Shown in pieces: positions 44,650-58,100 of a stretch of DNA of 64,000 nt (the first letter of the stretch is position 1; each line of letters starts with the position of its first letter). A program made the position numbers and the translations under genes. Origin of the DNA: Crambe crambe (taxonomy: Eukaryota; Porifera; Demospongiae; Poecilosclerida; Crambeidae); the NCBI GenBank assembly GCA_963924555.1, contig OZ004586.1, positions 1,674,001 through 1,738,000 of the forward strand, given 5' to 3'. The notes beneath the pieces were generated by a model. The model made no database searches. It was not told where the DNA came from and saw nothing but the letters and a program-made list of their open reading frames with translations.

Positions 44650-44870
44650 CTTTTCTTTGTTTGCTTCTTTGAAGTTAGTTGCTTAGCAACTTGCTGGATG
44701 GGCGTGTCCTTTCTATTTAACCGAAATATTTATACGTACGTTTGCAAAATTGAAATACTAGAAGTGATCTCAAGATCAAGAGGTTTGTTCGTTTTCAGGG
44801 AGATGAGAAAGTGGTAGGGAAGAGAAATATTTACCACAAGGAGGAGATCTTTATAGCTGTATAAAAAGAC
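44650..44870. promoter_or_regulatory. Divergent promoter ODAD4 / WDTC1
   Basis: 221 bases separate the first codons of two head-to-head genes. Repeated GTTGCTTAGCAACTTGCTGG near 44,680 contains GTTGCTTAGCAAC, which fits the imperfect palindrome bound by RFX factors (X-box, GTNRCC-type half sites), a known ciliary-gene element. That fits ODAD4 regulation (inference). Confidence 0.55.
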
Positions 44871-47800
44871 ATGACAAACATATGCGAGCTGATTTCATAC
44901 AGACAGCAATCAGTGAGTCAGTCATTGGAGTCAGTAGTTGGTAACTTACTGAGCTCTATTTACTAAGGGTAGGTCATAAGATCACGTTTAATTAGTGGGG
45001 TTATCTACTTACTTTCTCATACACAAGGAGGGTTTATTATTGTCATTGAGCTCCAGTTGATGTTGAGTGCTGGGCTGTCTCGTACAGTCATGTGATCAGA
45101 CAGTGTGTGGGACAGACATCAGGCTATTTTGACACATTAAACTGGCCCAATTTGCATACATACACACATACATACATACATAGAATCCTCAATTGTTCCT
45201 TGATTCTCATTCACTAGTTTCATGTTTCCATTGACAAGTGTTCATGTCAGTGAGTAAAGACAAGTAGTATTCATACGAGCAGTACATATATATACACATG
45301 TGTATGGTACTGTGCCATCATGGTTGAGTAATATGTTGTAACCTTGTATAACAAATATGCAACTCTTATAACACTTGGTAGTGACAGTCTATTAGATACC
45401 TACCTCCATCATTTAACCAAATTTCCAAAAAAAAAATCAGCAATAAAACAAACAAAACCAGTGGATGATCAGCTCTCTGCTGGTGTTTTAAAAGGTCAAG
45501 AATTAGAGAGTTAGAGCAGCAAATTATCAAGGGGACACAACTAGATGATCATCCTCCCATTCCAATACTAGCATGTCCAGTTCCTAATTTACATTCTAGA
45601 AATCAGCCTTTGTTAGTGCCACCGGTTGCATTCTGCATTCTTCCTGTACTTTAGACTTTGGACTCTCTGCAAAGGAGGTTATTCCAGCATCTTCATAGCC
45701 ATGATTCCTTGGTAGAGAAGCTGGGTTACTCTTGTGAGCTACAGGTGAGACATTTTGAACTACGGTACAACTACATCTGAAATTGAATTCTTAATTTTCA
45801 TTTCCTCCTCCCCTCAGGGCCACAAGGGCTGTGTTAACTGCCTCCAATGGAGTGATAGTGGAAAGTGAGTATACGACACACACACAGGACAGAAATTTGG
45901 GTTGATTCCTACATGTGACTGTCAGTCAATTTTGCAAAACCATAAAAAAAATTTTCCCACAATAATTATGACCTTTTGATAGCCATTGTCTATTCAGGCA
46001 TGTTTATTTGAACCCATTGGTGGTCTCTGTACTTATATAAACAGAGTTTCCATGAGTTGATCTATCTGCTCAGAGGTCATCTTTTTCCTTAGTCTTCTAG
46101 TGTCTGGTTCAGACGACATGACGGCCATTTTGTGGAATCCTTTTCAGAGGAAAGCAGAAGCTACTATGCCCACTGGACACACTGGAAACATATTCTCTGT
46201 TAAGGTCTGTACCTCAAGATTGTGTATCTGTGAAATTAATCAACTGTTGTTGTTGTCAGTTTCTTCCTTTTACTGGTGACAATCTGCTGATTACTGGATC
46301 CGAGGATGGGGAAGTTCGTTTGCATGACCTCACCACATTTGATACCACCCAGGTATGTCATTTGGTAATGGTCATCAAAACCATTTGGTAATGGTCATCA
46401 AATCCATTTGGGTAATGGTATGGTGATATGGTTAGGCCTGAGCTAATTATTCGGGAATAATTTTTTGAATAATAGGTAGCTTCTTTCAGAAATTGCTCTA
46501 ACTGAGACATCTTTGATGCTTCAGCATATGTACGTAAACTACTGTATATTCTATTTAATCCCCACCTAGGTGTGGCGTTGTAGTCAGGGACGTATCAAAC
46601 GTGTGGCCACGTGTCCCAACTCTCCGTACCTATGCTGGTCTGCTTCAGAGGATGGGTGCGTCCGCAGATTGGACACAAGGGAACCCCACACCTGCGATGG
46701 AGATGGAACTTGCCGAAACGTCTTGATTGACATAAAACTAAGTACAAAATCAGGCCTAGCCATGTCTCCACAGTGTAAATGCATCGACATCAACCCAGTA
46801 CGTACTGAACTAATAGCCATCGGTGCCCTTGACACTTATGCTAGGATATATGATGCTCGTCTTTGTACCCTGAGGTCACCAGGAAGAAGCTCTTCGAGTG
46901 AGAGCGATCCCAGCTGTGTGACTATGTTCTCTCCTGGTCACATTACAAGTTCAATAGTTGCTAATCGAGGGAGGAAACCGTCTTGTAGCACTGTTGCGTC
47001 GACTTATATCACGTTTAGTCCAGATGGTAGAGAACTCCTAGTGAATCTCTCAGGTGAACAGATCTATCTCTACGACATCATGGAGCACCAAGTTCCCCTC
47101 AGTTACGAATTTGATAAGTCTAATTCCAGTTTTATACCTAGACTCAGACCCATTCTACAAACCTATAGAAAACATTTGAGTGGTGTAGCTGGAATCAGAA
47201 CGAAATTGATGCCGTTTGTATCTGAACCGCATTCCATTCCAAAAAGGTCTGTGGAGGAGACGGAAGTGAGTAGTAAAGTGTTGAAATTGAGGGACAAGGG
47301 AAAAGAGTTTTATAAACAGGAAAAATTCAATGAAGCTCTGCGATCGTTAAACTCGGCAGTCGATCTTTGTCCTAATTGGCACATTCTGTATTTTTTGAGA
47401 GGAACGACACTTTATTCTCGCAAATGGTGAGTCAGTTCTCCTGTCACTTAGTTGAAAAGAGCTAATTAAAATTTTGTAGTTTAGTTTCAATCATAGTGTT
47501 TATTCTCTTCATGACAACCTTGGGTGACTACAATGCTTGCATTTTCATCCCACAAAATGCTCTCTGAGTTCATTCCACAATTATTTTTCTTATCATACAG
47601 GACTGGTGATATATATGCTGCCCTGAGGGATATTGAGACCTCCCTCTCTCTCTCCCCCTCCCATAAGTTGTCCCAGCAGCGTCGGATTCAGTGTCTGATG
47701 GACCTGGACATGCATGAAGAAGCCAACAGGTTCCTACATCAATACCAGCTCGATCATCCCAGCGACTCCAAGTTTACCAACAGGACAAAAAAAGAGCTGG

Positions 47801-48718
47801 AAAAATCCAAGAGTATCAAAGATGGCCGTGTACAAGGTAAACTTAATGTAAAAGTAGCTTTTTTGAAAGAGTTCCTTCCCTCATAGTTGATGCCACACCC
47901 CTTCTGTGGCTTGCGTAAATAAGGTCACGCCCCTATTATATAGTATTTTATAAAGCAGCCACACCCCCTCCAGTCTTATAAGACAGCCACACCCCTTCTG
48001 CAGATCAATTGAATAGCTTAGGGTGAATTGTAATGTGGCTATATACTTAATCCTCCTCCCCCTCCCCCTCTCCCCTCCCCCCTCCCCAGCATCCAATGGG
48101 AGCAGTAGTTATCATGGCAATGGCCGAACAAACCACCATCTCCTTTCCCATCAGCAGCCAGTCTTTGACTACAAAAAACGATACTGTGGCCACTGTAACA
48201 CGCACACAGACATCAAGGAGGCTGTCTTTATTGGTGATCGTGGAAACTACATAGCTGCTGGCAGCGACGATGGAAATATCTTTATATGGGAAAAATCTAC
48301 CGGGAATTTGGTGCGTGTTTTAAATGGTGATACTTCAATTGTGAATTGTATCCAGTGGCATCCGACCACAGCCCTAATGGCTACCAGTGGAATAGAGAAT
48401 GTGGTGAGATTATGGGAACCAAACTGTGGTGGTAAGGAATCAGAATCTAGGGTTAAATTGGACCTTATCAAGATCAGTAAGGACAACCAGCATAGAATGG
48501 GAGTGGACCCTTTTGAGGTGATGCTGATGAGGATGGGTTTCAGACTAGCCATGGCCGAAGAGGGAGAGATTCATTATGAACCACATGAGGGTGATGATGA
48601 AGGAGCTGGAGGTGGGGCAAATGCTGGTGGTGGTGGTGGCAGTGGCGGTGACGATGCTGCAGAGAGTGGGAATGAATTGAGATGGATCCAGAATCCATCC
48701 AATTGTCGTCAAAGTTAG
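44871..48718 (+). CDS. WDTC1: WDTC1 / Adipose-like WD40-TPR protein, eight exons
   Basis: Exons: 44871-44912, 45655-45744, 45818-45864, 46093-46204, 46260-46352, 46570-47426, 47601-47836, 48090-48718; phases close to 701 residues. Exon 1 (14 codons) is short but fits the family start (NI..LI). WD40 repeats follow (GHKGCVNCLQWSDSGN-LLVSGSDD, GHTGNIFSVKFLPF, WSASEDGCVRRLD, VTFSP-like ITFSPDGRELLVNLSGEQ). A TPR pair lies about 330-440 (GKEFYKQEKFNEALRSLNSA). A C-terminal WD40 part reads RYCGHCNTHTDIKEA and GSDDGNIFIWEK, and ends near DPFEVMLMRMGFR. In other animals WDTC1 is a CUL4-DDB1 substrate receptor linked to fat metabolism. A Gly/Asp-rich tail is specific to this copy. Confidence 0.92.
48044..48088 (+). 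repeat. C/T array at a WDTC1 3' splice site
   Basis: CCTCCCCCTCCCC-type tract ending CCCCAG at the exon starting at 48,090. It is the plus-strand counterpart of the purine arrays beside minus-strand exons. Confidence 0.9.
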
Positions 48719-49144
48719 AGAGAATTGCTGAATAATTATGCTCATTGCTCCATTAGCAAGAATGATGCTTGTATTACATAACAATGTACTAATTTCTTCC
48801 CTTCAATTTTTTTTTAACAATCTCAAAATTTGCAGTTATTGTTTTTGTTGGCCATAGCTAGTGTTTACACTATTCTTTCATTGATATGTAATTAGCTATT
48901 AATGATCATGATTATAACCTGTTAATGTTTTGCCATTTCGCTGAAAAGACAATTCCAGGCCACACAGCCACGTATATAGCTGGCTGGGATTTACCCACTT
49001 TTGATCTTGTTGTACGGTTGCATGAGGTCATTAAGAGGGGTCAACTTTTTTATCATACAAAGGTAGCTAATTGATTCATAATTTTCAACAAAATAAGTCT
49101 AATAGTAATATATCTTTTTGTTGTTGTTGTTTGTTTGTTTGATG
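48719..49144. other. Convergent spacer WDTC1 / receptor; no gene seen
   Basis: Holds the 3' ends of both genes. (GTT)n at about 49,120. Nothing else stands out. Confidence 0.5.
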
Positions 49145-52100
49145 TCAAACTATAATATTATGCTCTTCAATAGGTGACAAATTATCCTCAGTGTGTGTGG
49201 TATAACCACTAGAGGGTTTTATAGAAGATAAAGATATCTGAGTCCTTTGACTGAATGCTGAACCATATCTGTCAGGTAACCGGAATTGTAACCCCGAATC
49301 ACCCTCTTTACTCTGGTCTTTATTTTCTACGATTATCAGATGTTTCTTTGGACGGTGCAATCGATCACGTCTAGGTTTATCGTGTCTGTAGAACATGTAG
49401 CTGCAGAAGGCCGACATGACAGCAGCAATAGACACTATGCAAATTAGAATAGCTATAGCTATGAGTACATTAGTTCTTATGTTTATACCACCACTGTTTC
49501 TTTCTGGTTCAATTCCTACAGTAAGAAAATAAGAAGGAAAGATCCTACTGAGTACATACGTAATTATAAGTTGTATACACCTATAGAATACATTTTCCCT
49601 CATTAGCTAGTTCATGCAATTAATCCCTAATTGCACTCCTACCTATTATACTGCACATGTGCTAGTGGATTGTTAGTCTAGTAGGCCACCCCGTTTGCAT
49701 GGCACTTCTTATCCAGATCAGAATCCACATGTAAATACCTCAACCCACATCTAGATGTGGCTAATTCACTTTGACTGTTTACATGTGAAGTGGATTTGTA
49801 TCTCTGGACAAGTGGTGCTATGCTGTGTAAATGGGGCTTAGCTAAGTGCTTCCTCTTTGTGGCAAGCATTATTTACATGCAGCTGCCTGGTTGATACAGG
49901 CTGCAATAGTTAATAGGCAAATCACATGCTTTTTCATGCAATTTGGGTATAATTACATTCAAAATGGTCTAAAATAGCACTCAGCTTTGCCTCATGAATT
50001 AGCTACCTAGCCATGCAATAACCCAAATTGCACTCATGAGCATGTGATTAGCTAGCTAGCTACATTACACAGCATACGTAATATTATCCATTAGAATTCA
50101 AGCTGAGCAGTTTATGAAAATACAAAAAAGTGACCAAAGATATTGGAGTAGCTAAAAAGTACTAGTTGCTGGAGAGCCCAATTTGAACTTTGACCACTTG
50201 GGGAGGCATCGAAATTCAAGGAGGGAGGACCTAAGGAATTAAATTACCATGGCCCTACTTACCAAATATATAGGTATTCAACGCCAGTGGATTGCTCTCT
50301 CCTTCACAGTTCACTGTTATCAGAGTAACTGAGTATTGCACATTGAATTCCACAGTCACATTCCAAGAGGTAGCATACACTATGATAGGGTTTGGATGTG
50401 AGAGAGGTTCTGGAGTGATTACTATCTTATAGTAGTGGATAATGGCCTCTGGACCGCTACCATGAGGTGGATCCCATCCTAATGTAATGATATTTGAAGC
50501 AGCAGTGTAGCTTTCCTTGACTTCAAAATTGGTGGCTGATAGTGGTGCTAGAAAAAGAAGAAATAAGTAGCTACTAGCCATGGCTATGGTATCCAAGTAA
50601 TTCTATACAGTAGTGCAGACAGTATCAAGACTATTTAGAGAGGGCTACATACCTGATGTATTGACAGTGAGGCTCATTGCACTACTTGCTAGGTTTGGGG
50701 CAATGCTACACATCACTATTGTATCGCCACCCATTGAAGCATTTCTGCTCAGTGTGAATACCATCTCAGATGCTATCGTGTTCTGGTATGTGTAGTTAGT
50801 CAATACTGTACTGACTCCAATATCATTATGACGGATCACTTTATGAAGAACAGATGTTTCATTATATGTGATATTAATGGGCATGAGTCCAGAGAAGTGG
50901 ATACTCCATGTTAGATGTAGGTTCTCACTGTTTGATTCTATTAAGCAGCGGTAGACTACAGTGTCTCCTGGGCAGTCAATATCATCAAATGTTTTATTTC
51001 GTTCAATAAGCCTTAGTTTTGCAGAAGCTGAAAATTAACAAATAAATAAACAAACAAACAAACAGACAGACAGACAGACAGACAAACAAACAACAAACAA
51101 ACAAACAAACAAACAAACAAACAAACAAACAAACAAACAAACAAACAAACAAATCTGAATGGTGATAAATAACATACCCCTGACCAGTGTGCAGTTATGT
51201 TCATGTGGTTTTGGTTTCCATACTCCGGATCCTATACCATTGCTGCTATTCATACAGGTTGCATTCATCACAGCTGATGGAGTATAGCCTTGGTCACACT
51301 GAAAGTTGACAGTGGCTCCTATTCCACTACTACCAGAGTAGTTGCTCAAGCTGCCACTGACAGGAGGTGCAGGAATACCACAATTAATAACTAGGAATAT
51401 ATAAATTATTATGATTAGTAGCATTAGCATGTAAGCAAACTTGGGTTACATATGATACTGCTTACTGTATTCAATATTGAAGGGGGGACTCTTTCCAGCA
51501 CAATTCTCTGCAGTGATGATAGCTACATATCTCCTATTATAAAGAAGAGTCACATTCCATGGTGGAGAGTTGATAGAATTCAATCCAGGGTGAGAGAGTG
51601 GATTAGGTGATATTGAGATGCTGTAGCGATCTACAATGGCCTCTGGACCAGTGCCTGATGGGGAATCCCAATCAAATGTGACTGTGATATTAGATGATTG
51701 TGAATAATACTCTTTAATGATGGAAAATCCAGTAGGAGAAAGAGGAACTGTTAAAGATAAAACATCATTAATTAAGTCATTAGGTCATATTTATGGCCAC
51801 CTTATGGGCCAGGAATAGAGGTTTTTCAGGAAGATGTGGTCTGATATGTTCACTTTATATAGTAGAGTGTTAGCTAAATCATTTTATTGTATACCTGACA
51901 TATTGACTAAAACATCAACTACTGCATTATCAAGGTCAGAGGAACTACACTGCAGTTCAGTTCCATTAATATGAACATTCTCCGACATATTAAAGAAAAT
52001 GAGAGACTCAATGTACTCATCTTCCCTGAATTTCATCAAAGTTGTGCTGATATGAATATCCAAGTAATCTCGCCTATTGAGCAAGGAGTTGCTATTGTAT

Positions 52101-55100
52101 GTGATGCTAATCGGTGTCATTACTTCATCAGGCAATGTGATTTTCCAGGTCAGCTCTACAGTTTCACTATTGGATTCTATGCTGCAATTGAATGATATGA
52201 TGTCTCCAGGGCAGTTAATATCTGATCGTTGCGTTTTTTGGTCATGAATCGTTAAATCCACATCAGCCACAAGAGCTGAATGATAATAATAATTATTTTA
52301 AGTTATGAAAATTATATATATTAAGTACCTGTGCAGTTATGTTTCGCTGGTGCAGGATACCACCTCCCTTCTTTAGTGCAATTTCCTCTCATATTGTGTG
52401 AAGGACGAAATTCTCTACTGCAATTGAAGATGACAAAATCACCGATTTTAGTCCCAGAATAGTTCAGTATGTGTCCGTCCATGGGGGCAGCTGGGGCATA
52501 GCAGTCAACTGCATGAAAGACAATGCCTCTATAGTGCAAAGAACCCAGGCTTTTTTTTGGGGGGGGGGGGGGGGCGGAGGGATGGAAAAGAGAGCCTGGT
52601 ATCCAATTTTGGGTACATATGTAGGGCCCAAGAAACAACCAATCTATTTGGTATGGCCTTAATACTGTAGAAACTCAAGGTTGACTCACTAAATTTGATG
52701 CCATGTAATGTAAACGGATGACTATCTCCAGCACAGTTAACAGCAGTAATGCTTGCTGAATACTCCAAATTGAAATAGAGGGTGACATTCCAAGATGTAG
52801 AGTATGATATGGTATTGAAAGCAGGATGGGATATGGGTCTAGGAGTAATTGAAATTTTGTAGCTGTTGACAATGGCTTCTGGACCACTACCCTGTGGTGG
52901 GTCCCACTGGAAAGTGACAACAGTGTCAAGAGAGCTGTCATATTGCATTGAAGTATTGAAGCCTGTTGGCATGAGTGGCACTGAAATTTTGAAAGAGAAA
53001 TAGCTACGTAGAAGGATTTTATAATAGTAGTTATATGCATACACTGAAGATGACTCGAGGCTTGAATGGAAAAGCCTCATGGTTAATTGCATTCAATAGC
53101 TAGCTAAAGTAACATCCTAGGACTTACCTGATGTATTAACTAGTAGATGCATCATACTAACATAATCAGGACCGGTGCTACATGTTAGCTCTGTTCCATT
53201 CATTGTGACATTCTTCAGCAATGTTAATGTGATTTGAGACTCGATGTACTCATCTAATCTAAACTCAGTCAATATACTACTGATATTGAAATCCAATTTT
53301 CCCATGTGTCTGAGGGTAGAAGTGGCAGTATAGGTGATATTGAAAGGTTCAAGTCCAGGAAGATTAATACTCCATGTTAAATGCAAACTTTCACTGTTTG
53401 ACAGTATACTGCAATTGTAAATAATTGTGTCCCCAGAACAATCAATATCAGGAGAGATCTCATTCTGTTCAAGCAAGCTTAAAGTGATGGAGGCTATTAT
53501 TATGAGAGAAAATAATAATTGATGTCACTTTGTTCAAGCTGACAGAAGAGAAAAATTGATAATTGATTTAATGGACCCCCCTCCCCCCACTCGCCCTTTT
53601 TGGTTCTTTCTTTATGTACCATAATATAAAAAGCCTACTTGCAGTTAAGATCAAAGTACCACACTACTGCTCTCTATATGCCATACAGCAGACTTGTTGT
53701 TTACAGGAGGCTGAGCCAACAAGGGAGGAGTGAGGTACTACCTAGGATGTGACTAGGGCAATATCAGGAAGCCGATACATTTCCATTGTAGGCTTTAAAA
53801 ACAGTTAAACCATGCCTCACCCTTGTGCTGTACAGGCCTTTGCCCTCAGGCATCAGGCAATATATCCTGTACAACAGGGTCCCACATTGCTGCACATGCC
53901 ATCATCAAGTACTTTCTTAAAAAATTGTATACCTTTAATAAATGTACAGTTGTGTTCACTTGGTGCTGGATTCCATCTTGTGTCTGATCCACAAGTACCA
54001 ACCACTTCAGCAGATGGTCGAAAACCTTCATCACATTTAAAGGTAACTAATAATTTGGTACCAGAATAATTTACGATACTTCCATTGATAGGAGGAATAG
54101 GGATACCACAGTTCACTGTTGTACAAGAATGATCGTGATAATTACTGATTATATAATATTATTATTACACTCACAAAATTTGATGTTCTGTAGTGTCAAA
54201 GGCTCACTTACTCCAGCACAATTTTGAGCAGTTATAGTTGCATTATATTCCACATTATAGTTCAGTGTCACATTCAATGATAAGGTATTGAGCACACTTG
54301 AAATTGGATGAGATAATGATCTTGGCATTATTGTTACTTCATAAGTATCTACAACAACTGCAGGACCACTGCCTTGTGGTGGGTCCCATTGAAAAGTGAC
54401 AGTGACATTCGAAACTCCATGAAATTTACTTGTAATATTGAAGTTGATTGGAGAAAAAGGAACTAATAAATCACAAGGTATATCACAATCTTACATTACT
54501 TTGTAGCTAAAGTACAGCTATTCTTGTTTGTCTGTTTATAAACCTAAGTACAATCATGCACTTTACCTGATGTATTAACAAGCACAAATGTGGTATCGTT
54601 ATCAAGACTTGGGGAAACACTACATTCCAGTAGTGTTCCATTCATCGTAACATTTTTTAGCAATGTGAACTTTATTACAGATTCAATGTATTGATCAGGT
54701 ATATAGCGTAATAGAGTAGCACTGACATTCAAACCCAAATAATCCATGGCATTGATCAAAGAACTGTTGTCATATGTGATATTAATCGGTGCAAGTCCAG
54801 GAAAAGCAATGTGCCATGTAAGATGAACCATCTCGCTGTTGGATAGTACACTACAATTGTAGGTTATGGTATCTCCCGGACAGTCTATGAGGGTCGACAT
54901 TTCATTTCTCTCCAAAAGAAGTAAACTGACATTTGCTATGACTGTATAATTATGAATTCAAAGTCCTGTTAGATTAACTATTTTACATATCTGGCCACCT
55001 ACCTTTAATAAGTGTACAATTATGCTTTTCTGGTGCTGGATTCCATCTTGTGTCTGATCCACAAGTACCAATCACCTCAGCAGAGGGTCGAAAACCATCA

Positions 55101-58100
55101 CCACATTTAAAGGTAACGATATTTCCTAGTTTCGTATCAGAATAATTTACGATACTTCCGTTGATAGGAGGAATAGGGATACCACAGTCCACTGTTGTAT
55201 AAGAATGATCATGATATTACTGATTATATATTATTACACTCACAAAATTTGATGATCTGTAGTGTCAAAGGCTCACTTACTCCAGCACAATTCTCAGCAG
55301 TTATACTGGCTGTGTACTCCAGATTAAAGTTCAGTGTCACATTTAATGATAAGGTATTGAGCACATTTAAAATTGGATGAGATAATGATCTTGGCATTAT
55401 TATTACTTCGTAAGTATCTACAACAACTGCAGGACCACTGCCTTGTGGTGGGTCCCATTGAAAAGTGACAGTGACATTCGAAACTCCATGAAATTTACTT
55501 GTAATATTGAAGTTGATTGGAGAAAAAGGAACTAATAAATCACAAGGTATATCACAATCTTACATTACTTTGTAGCTAAAGTACAGCTATTCTTGTTTGT
55601 CTGTTTATAAACCTATAAGTACAATCATGCACTTTACCTGATGTATTAACAAGCACAAATGTAGTATCGTTATCAAGACTTGGGGAAACACTACATTCCA
55701 GTAGTGTTCCATTCATTGTAACATTTTTTAGCAATGTGAACTTTATTACAGATTCAATGTATTGATCAGGTATATAGCGTAATAGAGTAGCACTGACGTT
55801 CAAACCCAAATAATCCACGACATTAATCAAAGAACTGTTGTCATATGTGATAGTAATTGGTGCAAGTCCAGGAAAAGTAATGTGCCATGTAAGATGAACC
55901 ATCTCACTGTTGGATAGTACACTACAATTGTAAGTTATGGTATCTCCCGGACAGTTAATGAGGGTCGACATTTCATTTCTCTCCAAAAGAAGTAAACTGA
56001 CATTTGCTATGAGTGTATAACACGAATTATGAATTCAAAGTCCTATTAAATTAACTATTTTACATATCTGGCCACCTACCTTTAATAAGTGTACAATTAT
56101 GCTTTTCTGGTGCTGGATTCCATCTTGTGTCTGATCCACAAGTACCAATCACCTCAGCAGAGGGTCGAAAACCATCACCACATTTAAAGGTAACGATATT
56201 TCCTAGTTTCGTATCAGAATAGTTTACGATACTTCCGTTGATAGGAGGAATAGGGATACCACAGTCCACTGTTGTATAAGAATGATCATGATATTACTGA
56301 TTATATATTATTACACTCACAAAATTTGATGATCTGTAGTGTCAAAGGCTCACTTACTCCAGCACAATTCTCAGCAGTTATACTGGCTGTGTACTCCAGA
56401 TTAAAGTTCAGTGTCACATTTAATGATAAGGTATTGAGCACATTTAAAATTGGATGAGATAATGATCTTGGCATTATTATTACTTCGTAAGTATCTACAA
56501 CAACTGCAGGACCACTGCCTTGTGGTGGGTCCCATTGAAAAGTGACAGTGACATTCGAAACTCCATGAAATTTACTTGTAATATTGAAGTTGATTGGAGA
56601 AAAAGGAACTAATAAATCACAAGGTATATCACAATCTTACATTACTTTGTAGCTAAAGTACAGCTATTCTTGTTTGTCTGTTTATAAACCTATAAGTACA
56701 ATCATGCACTTTACCTGATGTATTAACAAGCACAAATGTAGTATCGTTATCAAGACTTGGGGAAACACTACATTCCAGTAGTGTTCCATTCATTGTAACA
56801 TTTTTTAGCAATGTGAACTTTATTACAGATTCAATGTATTGATCAGGTATATAGCGTAATAGAGTAGCACTGACGTTCAAACCCAAATAATCCACGACAT
56901 TAATCAAAGAACTGTTGTCATATGTGATAGTAATCGGTGCAAGTCCAGGAAAAGTAATGTGCCATGTAAGATGAACCATCTCACTGTTGGATAGTACACT
57001 ACAATTGTAAGTTATGGTATCTCCCGGACAGTTTATGAGGGTCGACATTTCATTTCTCTCCAAAAGAAGTAAACTGACATTTGCTATGAGTGTATAACAC
57101 GAATTATGAATTCAAAGTCCTGTTAAATTAACTATTTTACATATCTGGCCACCTACCTTTAATAAGTGTACAATTATGCTTTTCTGGTGCTGGATTCCAT
57201 CTTGTGTCTGATCCACAAGTACCAATCACCTCAGCAGAGGGTCGAAAACCATCACCACATTTAAAGGTAACGATATTTCCTAGTTTCGTATCAGAATAGT
57301 TTACGATACTTCCGTTGATAGGAGGAATAGGGATACCACAGTCCACTGTTGTATAAGAATGATCATGATATTACTGATTATATATTATTACACTCACAAA
57401 ATTTGATGTTCTGTAGTGTCAAAGGCTCACTTACTCCAGCACAATTCTCAGCAGTTATACTGGCTGTGTACTCCAGATTAAAGTTCAGTGTCACATTTAA
57501 TGATAAGGTATTGAGCACATTTAAAATTGGATGAGATAATGATCTTGGCATTATTATTACTTCGTAAGTATCTACAACAACTGCAGGACCACTGCCTTGT
57601 GGTGGGTCCCATTGAAAAGTGACAGTGACATTCGAAACTCCATGAAATTTACTTGTAATATTGAAGTTGATTGGAGAAAAAGGAACTAATAAATCACAAG
57701 GTATATCACAATCTTACATTACTTTGTAGCTAAAGTACAGCTATTCCCAGTTTGTCTGTTTATAAACCTAAGTACAATCATGCACTTTACCTGATGTATT
57801 AACAAATACAAATGTGGTATCGTTATCAAGACTTGGGGAAACACTACATTCCAGTAGTGTTCCATTCATTGTAACATTTTTTAGCAATGTGAACTTTATT
57901 ACAGATTCAATGTATTGATCAGCTATATATCGTAATAGAGTAGCACTGACGTTCAAACCCAAATAATCCATGGCATTAATCAAAGAACTGCTGTCATATG
58001 TGATATTTATCGGTGCAAGTCCAGGAAAAGTAATGTGCCATGTAAGATGAACCATCTCACTGTTGGATAGTACACTACAATTGTAGGTTATGGTATCTCC

